Shown: in pieces, positions 58,114 through 64,000 of the stretch
Numbering within the stretch: the first letter of the stretch is position 1
Layout: every line of letters begins with the position of its first letter
Assembly: GCA_024803745.1 (NCBI GenBank)
Contig: JANJXV010000010.1
Span: forward strand, 31,579,525-31,643,524
DNA: 64,000 bases
Direction: 5' to 3'
Origin: Megascapheus bottae
Taxonomy: Eukaryota > Chordata > Mammalia > Rodentia > Geomyidae
Program-made: the position numbers and the translations under genes
Notes under the pieces: generated by a model
Database searches by the model: none
Told to the model about the DNA's origin: nothing
The model's input: the letters and a program-made list of their open reading frames with translations, nothing else

Positions 58114-60549
58114 ACTTAAGCTTGATATGTGATTTTTGAATTTCTCTAAGAATGTAACCTCAGGTCAATGATTTCTCCCATTCGTGTTGGGCCTTTGTCT
58201 TGTTCACCCAACACATATATGTAACACATATATCATGAATCTGCATAAGGTGGCAGGATGACTGAATGAGTACATGGAAACAGATGTAAGTCAGCAATAT
58301 GTGATGCCTTTGAGAGACTGACCACAGTAATGGAAAATTTAGCACTGGAATATAGGAAACAAAAAAAAGGTTGGGCCAAGTCATCTCATGTGTGATTATT
58401 GGTCCTTATATCAAGTGTGAGATATAAAGCTAGAATAGAAGCCTAAGACATGAGCATTGCTCTCAAGAGGTTTATAATCTGATAAAGTATTTTTCTTATA
58501 GAATGATAACCACAAATTCTAAACAGTACATGTAAGCTAGCAAAAGAGGGTTGTAAGTTATATTTTAAAGTAGTTTTGGGGATTGTGAGTCTGAGATGTG
58601 GACCAAAGGCAAAGCAGCATGCTTTCCCGAAGTATAGGCTAGCTGGAGGAGATGGCTCTATGCCTAGTTGATGGCTTGAGGCAGCCATGCCAATCCTAAA
58701 GTGCTCTGTCAGTAATATCCAAGCAGGACATAATTCTCCCTTGTGAATACAGTCATTGGCAAATGTGGTGTGCAGGCAATGACAAGGGAAGGAAGCAGCT
58801 GGTGTTTCTTCAACACAAGGCTGACATTTCTCAGGTAGTAGCAGTCACACAATGAATAGATATAAAATATTTTAACATGTGAATGCGGAATAAGGAAAAT
58901 GCCTGGCATCAGACTTCTCTTCATCTCTGGAACAAAGGCAATGTCTGCAAAGACAACCTTGGTCTTTGGCACAAGACCACACAAGTTTCTTGGTTGCTCT
59001 AAGATTTACAACAAAGGTCAGTGATACTTTACCTATTTATTAGCCTTTAAAAAAAAAGACTCATTCACCAGGCTGAAATACGTAACAAGAGTTAACATGA
59101 CCTTCCAGTATCTGACTCATTTAGGTTTTATCCTGCTTTGGGATTGGTAGTTCCATATATTGTGCTAATCAGAATACTCAAGTACATTGCTGTATATTGT
59201 AAACTTGGGTGACATCCACACAACATTAGCACCATGTTCCTGAAAAGTATGAAGAGGAAAGGAACTGTGCATGTAACACTTCACCCCCGTCTGCGCCTTC
59301 CCCACGCTTTATCAGGACATATGGCAAAGTCACATTAGTTGTCTCCTGTTTTGGTTTGGAATGCTTATTGTAAAATAAACAATTTTGCAGTAGAATTTTT
59401 GCTAGTGTATGAAATGAGACATACATTTTACCTCACTGTTCTTGCTCCCCAAAGCACAAGTAAAACAAAATAAAAATGATGCATCAAACAAGACAAAGGT
59501 AAAAGTACAGAGTCAAAAAGAACTGGTATACCTGTAACTCTTACTGACAATCTATCTTTTTGTCCCAATGTATGTCAGTACATAACATTTCCTATGTAGC
59601 CACAATTCTTTGTGTGCTTTGCAGTATTTAAAGTCGTTTATAGCATGTCATCTAGACTAAGCAGATGAGTAAAAATCATAGTGGTTGTTGTCAAGGGGCT
59701 AAAAATCTGGTTAGGCATTTTGTTTGTAAAACAAGAGGTAAAAATACAATATGTGTTAACTTATTTCTAACTGATTTGAATGATAGCTACTACAGGAGGT
59801 CAGAAGTAAAATGAATGACACTCCAGTAGAAAAAGAAATGTTCATGTGAAGTTTCTGCTGAAAATTCATAAAGAAATAAAGGAGAAAAAGTCATTGTGAA
59901 AACAAAAGATGGTAAGCGTGAGGGACAGAGGCAGGAAACAAAAGTGTGTTTGAGATTATGGGCACCTGCAAATGCTATAGAAGGGATGATGAAACTCAAG
60001 AGTTAGAATGAGACAGAAGAGAGTACATCAAAGTAATCCTGAGAATTTAAAAGTTCAGAGATCATCCTAAGGTAACTGGAAAGCTATTCTACTGCTGAAC
60101 AGATGGCAATCAGTTATGTGGCAATTCACTGAGGTCCTCTGGGTATAGGACAGGTATGGTAGATGTAACAAAGCTGGGATCTCTTCTCTGCCTTTGTGCG
60201 GAGAACAAAGAAAGACAAGTTTATTGAAACAAAAGTGAAAGTCACAGTTGTGTAATGATTGGGACATACAGGTTAGGTCATTATAATCCCGTGTCAATGA
60301 AGTCAGCAAAATACTGCAAAATAAAACAATTGTATGTTGTCGGTGGATACCATTATCTTCTTTTTGTTTTACTATTAGAAAAAATTAAAGGAGGAAATCA
60401 AGGAGAAAATATTTCACTGCAGCAAGTGAAATACTTTGAATGTAAGGGGGTTTTCAGAAGAGAAAAAGATGAATTTTGCTACTCCTATTGTTAGCATTGA
60501 GTCTAGGCAGCACTCACAGATGACGTAACATTTGCTCATATCATTCAGG
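58114..60549. other. Unique AT-rich intron sequence (2.4 kb)
   Basis: No gene or young repeat. Short open frames on the minus strand carry no recognisable content. Confidence 0.45.
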
Positions 60550-60690
60550 GGGCTATTTATGTGATTTATGTGCTAACTCAATCATCACGACAGCTCTGTG
60601 TATCAGGTTCTGTTATTATCACCTGTCTTCACTCAAGTTGTCCAACATACTAAAATCAAGAAGAAGAAGAGCCAGGATTCAAATTCACTC
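60550..60690 (-). repeat. MIR fragment
   Basis: 'aactcaatcatcacgacagc', 'tctgttattatcacctgtct' and 'gagccaggattcaaattcac' fit a reversed MIR. Confidence 0.7.
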
Positions 60691-60880
60691 TCTATTATGA
60701 ACTAGTATTGAATATAGCTTTCTCACAGGCGGAAAGATCCTATGGGGCCAAAATGGTGGTTCAAGGAAAGATGGGGCTTTAGAAAGATACAAAGTAAAAA
60801 TCAGTTACATATAACTGATAGTTAGCAAGTGAGGGTTAACATAGTACTGTGGTTGGAACTAAATGTAAACAGGAAATGGT

Positions 60881-60980
60881 TTCTCTCTTTCTTCCTTTCT
60901 CTTTCTTTCCCTTCCTTCCTTCCTTCCTTTCTTCTTTCCTTCCTCTCTCCCTCCCTTCCTCCTTTCTCCCTCTCCTCCCC

Positions 60981-61035
<55 letters not shown>

Positions 61036-61180
61036 TCCTTCCTTCCTTCCTTCCTTCCTTCCTTCCTTCCTTCCTTCCTTCCTTCCTTCCTTCTTTCTTT
61101 CTTTCTTCTTCCCTCCCTCCCTCCCTCCCCCTTTCTTTCTTTCTTTCGTTCGTTCGTTCTTTCTTTCTTTCTTTCTTTTT
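60881..61180. repeat. (TTTC)n/(TTCC)n tract at a SINE tail
   Basis: 300 bp of TTTC, TTCC and CCTC blocks, including three TTCG units (61146-61159), abutting the reversed 3' end of an IDL-Geo. The 120-209-codon open frames across it (Phe/Ser/Leu or Lys/Glu/Arg runs) are artefacts. Confidence 0.97.
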
Positions 61181-61364
61181 GCCAGCCCTGGGGCTTGAAC
61201 TCAGGTCCTGAGCACTGTCGTTGGACTTTCCTTAAGGCTAGCACTTTACTGCTTGAGCCACAGCACCACTTTTGGCCTTTTCTGTGTATGTGGTACCAAG
61301 GAATGGAACCTAGGGCTTCATGCAAGCTAGGGGAGCACTCTACCACTAGACCATGCTCCCAGAC
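61181..61364 (-). mobile_element. IDL-Geo SINE
   Basis: 'gccagccctggggcttgaac' through 'cactagaccatgctcccaga', moderately diverged. The only IDL-Geo found after 28.3 kb. Confidence 0.9.
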
Positions 61365-62144
61365 AGTTATTTCTTTTTGTGACTGAAAATAAAAGAGTAC
61401 TAAATATAGACTGACCATCTTTATGTGTTTTGTACTTCTCACAGGTACCATTCTTATCTGGAGTTTACAAAATTAAGATGGAAGGGAGTCTAGTTAAACA
61501 GAGGAAGGTATATTTAATCAATTTGCACAATTAGTAAGGTGGGTGTAGCTAACATACCTTTATAGTAGTCTACATATTAGTTATATTTAAAGTTATATCA
61601 AGATTTTCAGCCTTATGGATTCTCTGGGCTTGTCTTTCTTATACTAAGGAGTCTTCTCTTTGGCAAAAGCCCTGACAAAATCAGTAAAAATCAAGTGTAC
61701 TTAGGAAATAAGGCTCTATTTCTTTGACATAGTGGCTGGCTTTATAGAACATTTCAGAGCCAAAATTATTTATTACTATTATTATTACTATTATTATTAT
61801 CCAGAATAATACATGCCTCTGACTCCATCGTTAGTATGGAAACCTGTTTATTTGTTTTCAGTATCTAATGTCTACGTATTAATTACTTTCACCTAATAAT
61901 TACTTTACCTAATAACACATTTCACATAAACTCCAGAAGCAGAACTAAAATCATGTCTCATTTCAAGTTCTAGAAACTGTGAACTAATCAACTGAAGCAT
62001 AGTATTTGGAGATTGTATTCTTCCCATTAAATTTCTGATTGCCAAATAAAAACTTATTTCATGCTTGATCTCAAGGAAGGAAAATGTATTAATAGCTTTA
62101 CAGAACAGAGAGAAATTAATCATCTAGAGCTCATTAAAAAAAGA
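61365..62144. other. Unique intron sequence
   Basis: A short interrupted (TTA)n run at 61767-61800. Nothing else recognised. Confidence 0.4.
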
Positions 62145-62290
62145 TGAAAATTATATTTATTGGATATCTTCTGTATGCTTACCATTTTACATATTTTAGA
62201 GTAACTCATGTAATCTCATTTCACATGAAAAATGAACTGAACTCCAGCATAGTAAATCAATTGCCTATGGTCAAACACCTAACGTGACAA
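62145..62290 (-). repeat. MIR fragment
   Basis: 'ttggatatcttctgtatgct', 'gtaactcatgtaatctcatt' and 'aatcaattgcctatggtcaa' fit a reversed MIR. Confidence 0.65.
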
Positions 62291-63474
62291 AGGCATCACA
62301 GACTCCTACCTCCTTAAACTATGTTAACTCTGCTAGAAGACAATAGAAGAATTATCTTTTTGTTCCTACCAGAATTATTACCAATAGTAGAAGGACTCTG
62401 AATAATCAGAAATAAATGGATGTTATTGGCAGAAATAATATACAGCAAAAATGGCAAAAACTGTTACTGTTGTTAGGGTAAGATGAAAGAAGTACATGCA
62501 GTACTTGATGTAAACTATTTTACTCTGAATTCATTTGCTCCAGTGTTCTTGGGATTTTGTGCAACTATAAATTTGAATTTATTTTCCAAGGTAAAAGGCT
62601 AGGAAAGGACTAGGTAAAAGACTACTGAGAACTTGTAGGCTTATGCTTCTATGGATAGCTTTACAATGGCTCCCTCCCCTTCACAAATGTAATGCTCTTG
62701 GGTATAGCATGAATATCTCATTTTTATTCATTTGTCTGTCTTAAATATTGTCTTTTGTACCAAATGTACTGATGTGCATATGGATATTTCAATGACATGG
62801 CACTTGAGTATTCAAATGGCCTAATTGTCTATTAGGACAAGTGAAGAATAATCTAAGACTGACAAGATAATCCATGTGGTTTTGACTCCATGTGGGTTTA
62901 GAGCATAGTCTGAGAACATTATCCTATTTTCCTTTCCTTGGTGGACAGTCACAAATATGTAAACAAATGAGAAAAAGAAATAAAAGGGACATCCAGATTC
63001 ACTGCCCGAGATCTATTACTTTACCCCTGGGGCATGTGACTATTACAGAACTGGGGGAAATGCCCAGAGCACCAAATCCAAAGGGAGGCTCATCGTAGTG
63101 TGACATCTATTTAGACAACATCAGAGGAATATTGGATCAAACCCTACTGGTGTAGAGATTACACGATGGACATTTGGTTATATTTAGGGAATTATATTAT
63201 TTAGAGTAGCCCAAGTGCAGGCAGGCCAAGTGCCATTAAAGACTAAGGGAAAACTTGTTTTTATTAAAGATGGAAAGGTCATCATAGCTGGTCATGCATC
63301 TTTCCCCTTTGGGAACACTTGCAAACACAGATGTTAGCAATCATAGATTTGAAATATATTGTTTGCCAAAGTGATATATTGATGTATTGAAATGGCTAAT
63401 GATGTCATTAATCTCATCTAGCAAGAACCAGCTTAAAGAAGGAGCTTCTTTGTAAAAATCAGAAACCAGTCAAC
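62291..63474. other. Unique intron sequence
   Basis: No feature recognised. Confidence 0.4.
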
Positions 63475-63775
63475 TGTACTGACATAGACCTTTAATCCCA
63501 GTCATTCGGGACACAGAGATCAGAAGGACACAGGTTTGAGGCAGCCTGGCAAAAAGTTAGGAAGACCTCATTGCTATTAATAAGTTGGGTATGGTGATTC
63601 ATTTCTGTGATTCTGCCTATGTGGAAAGCCATTGGCAGCATTAACTAAGGTGGATCTTGGCTTAAAATACAAGACCCTACCTGGATAACTAAAGCAAAAA
63701 AATTAGGTCTATAGTTCATGTAATAGAGCATTTGGTTAGCAAATGGGAGGCCTGAATTCAAACTCTGGTAATTCC
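63475..63775 (+). mobile_element. Old trimeric SINE (7SL-7SL-tRNA-like)
   Basis: Unit 1: 'catagacctttaatcccagt'. Unit 2: 'gggtatggtgattcatttct ... caagaccctacctggataac'. Unit 3: 'taggtctatagttcatgtaa ... ggcctgaattcaaactctgg' with a B-box-like word. Confidence 0.7.
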
Positions 63776-63884
63776 CCTTCCCCCACAGAGAATTAGAGAC
63801 TGATTCACCATTTTGTACAGAGGGACAAGAGAGACAGAACAAAAACACTGGAGAAACTATGTTGAAGCCAGACCCCATAACTCT

Positions 63885-64000
63885 CTAGCAATGTAATTGT
63901 GGGCAACCAAGTCTCTCTGAGCCTCATTTTTACTCACATATAAGATGAGCACTTCCTAATAATCATAACTTTGATATTATTAGGTATTAAGTAAATATTA
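63885..64000 (+). repeat. MIR fragment, runs off the window
   Basis: 'gtgggcaaccaagtctctct', 'gagcctcatttttactcaca' and 'taagatgagcacttcctaat' fit the MIR core. Confidence 0.7.

Noticed and set aside
60822..61451. Open frames of 120-209 codons on both strands
   Set aside because: They are products of the TTTC/TTCC tract: low-complexity Phe/Ser/Leu or Lys/Glu/Arg runs with no domain, ending in SINE sequence.

Overview
This is AT-rich vertebrate nuclear DNA, almost all intron and interspersed repeat. The host is most likely a rodent of the superfamily Geomyoidea (kangaroo rats, pocket mice, pocket gophers). The main reason is a repeated SINE of about 200 bp with a tRNA/ID-like head and a distinctive right half. 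It matches the published description of IDL-Geo, a family reported only from Geomyoidea. The family name comes from memory of its structure, not from a database search.

Only one protein-coding segment can be supported: a 174-bp exon of RNLS (renalase) on the minus strand at 15179-15352. It has an intact frame and good splice sites. The window therefore lies inside the RNLS gene, read from high to low coordinates. At least 48.6 kb of the intron upstream of this exon and at least 15.1 kb of the intron downstream are present. No other RNLS exon was recognised, and no second gene is convincingly present.

Layout. 1-15.2 kb: downstream intron, rich in young IDL-Geo copies, a twin-primed L1 at 5.3-5.9 kb and LTR remnants (MLT1/MLT2 type). 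15.2-15.4 kb: RNLS exon. 15.5-17.4 kb: an antisense IDL-Geo close to the exon and two L1 3' ends of opposite orientation, one carrying a nested SINE. 17.4-31.6 kb: MIRs, an inverted L1, simple repeats and a dense patch of old SINEs at 26.2-28.3 kb. 32.0-33.5 kb: a slightly GC-richer, mRNA-3'-UTR-like island without a recognised repeat. 34-45 kb: mostly unique AT-rich intron with two CTCF-like motifs, an old L1, a third twin-primed L1 and an L3/CR1-like remnant. 45.9-50.1 kb: old SINEs and LTR fragments. 51.6 kb: a long near-perfect fold-back. 53.4-55.1 kb: two head-to-head L1 ends followed by an unusual cluster of perfect short hairpins. 55-64 kb: old SINEs, MIRs and a 300-bp TTTC/TTCC tract at an IDL-Geo tail.

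The repeats record the lineage's history. The right half of IDL-Geo also occurs behind a 7SL/B1-like head (called B1-Geo here). An older trimeric SINE (7SL-7SL-tRNA-like) is also present. Most L1 copies belong to one family with a G-rich 3' UTR, and three of them show the 5' inversion typical of twin priming. The best candidates for undescribed structure are the fold-back at 51576-51678 and the hairpin cluster at 54424-55057.
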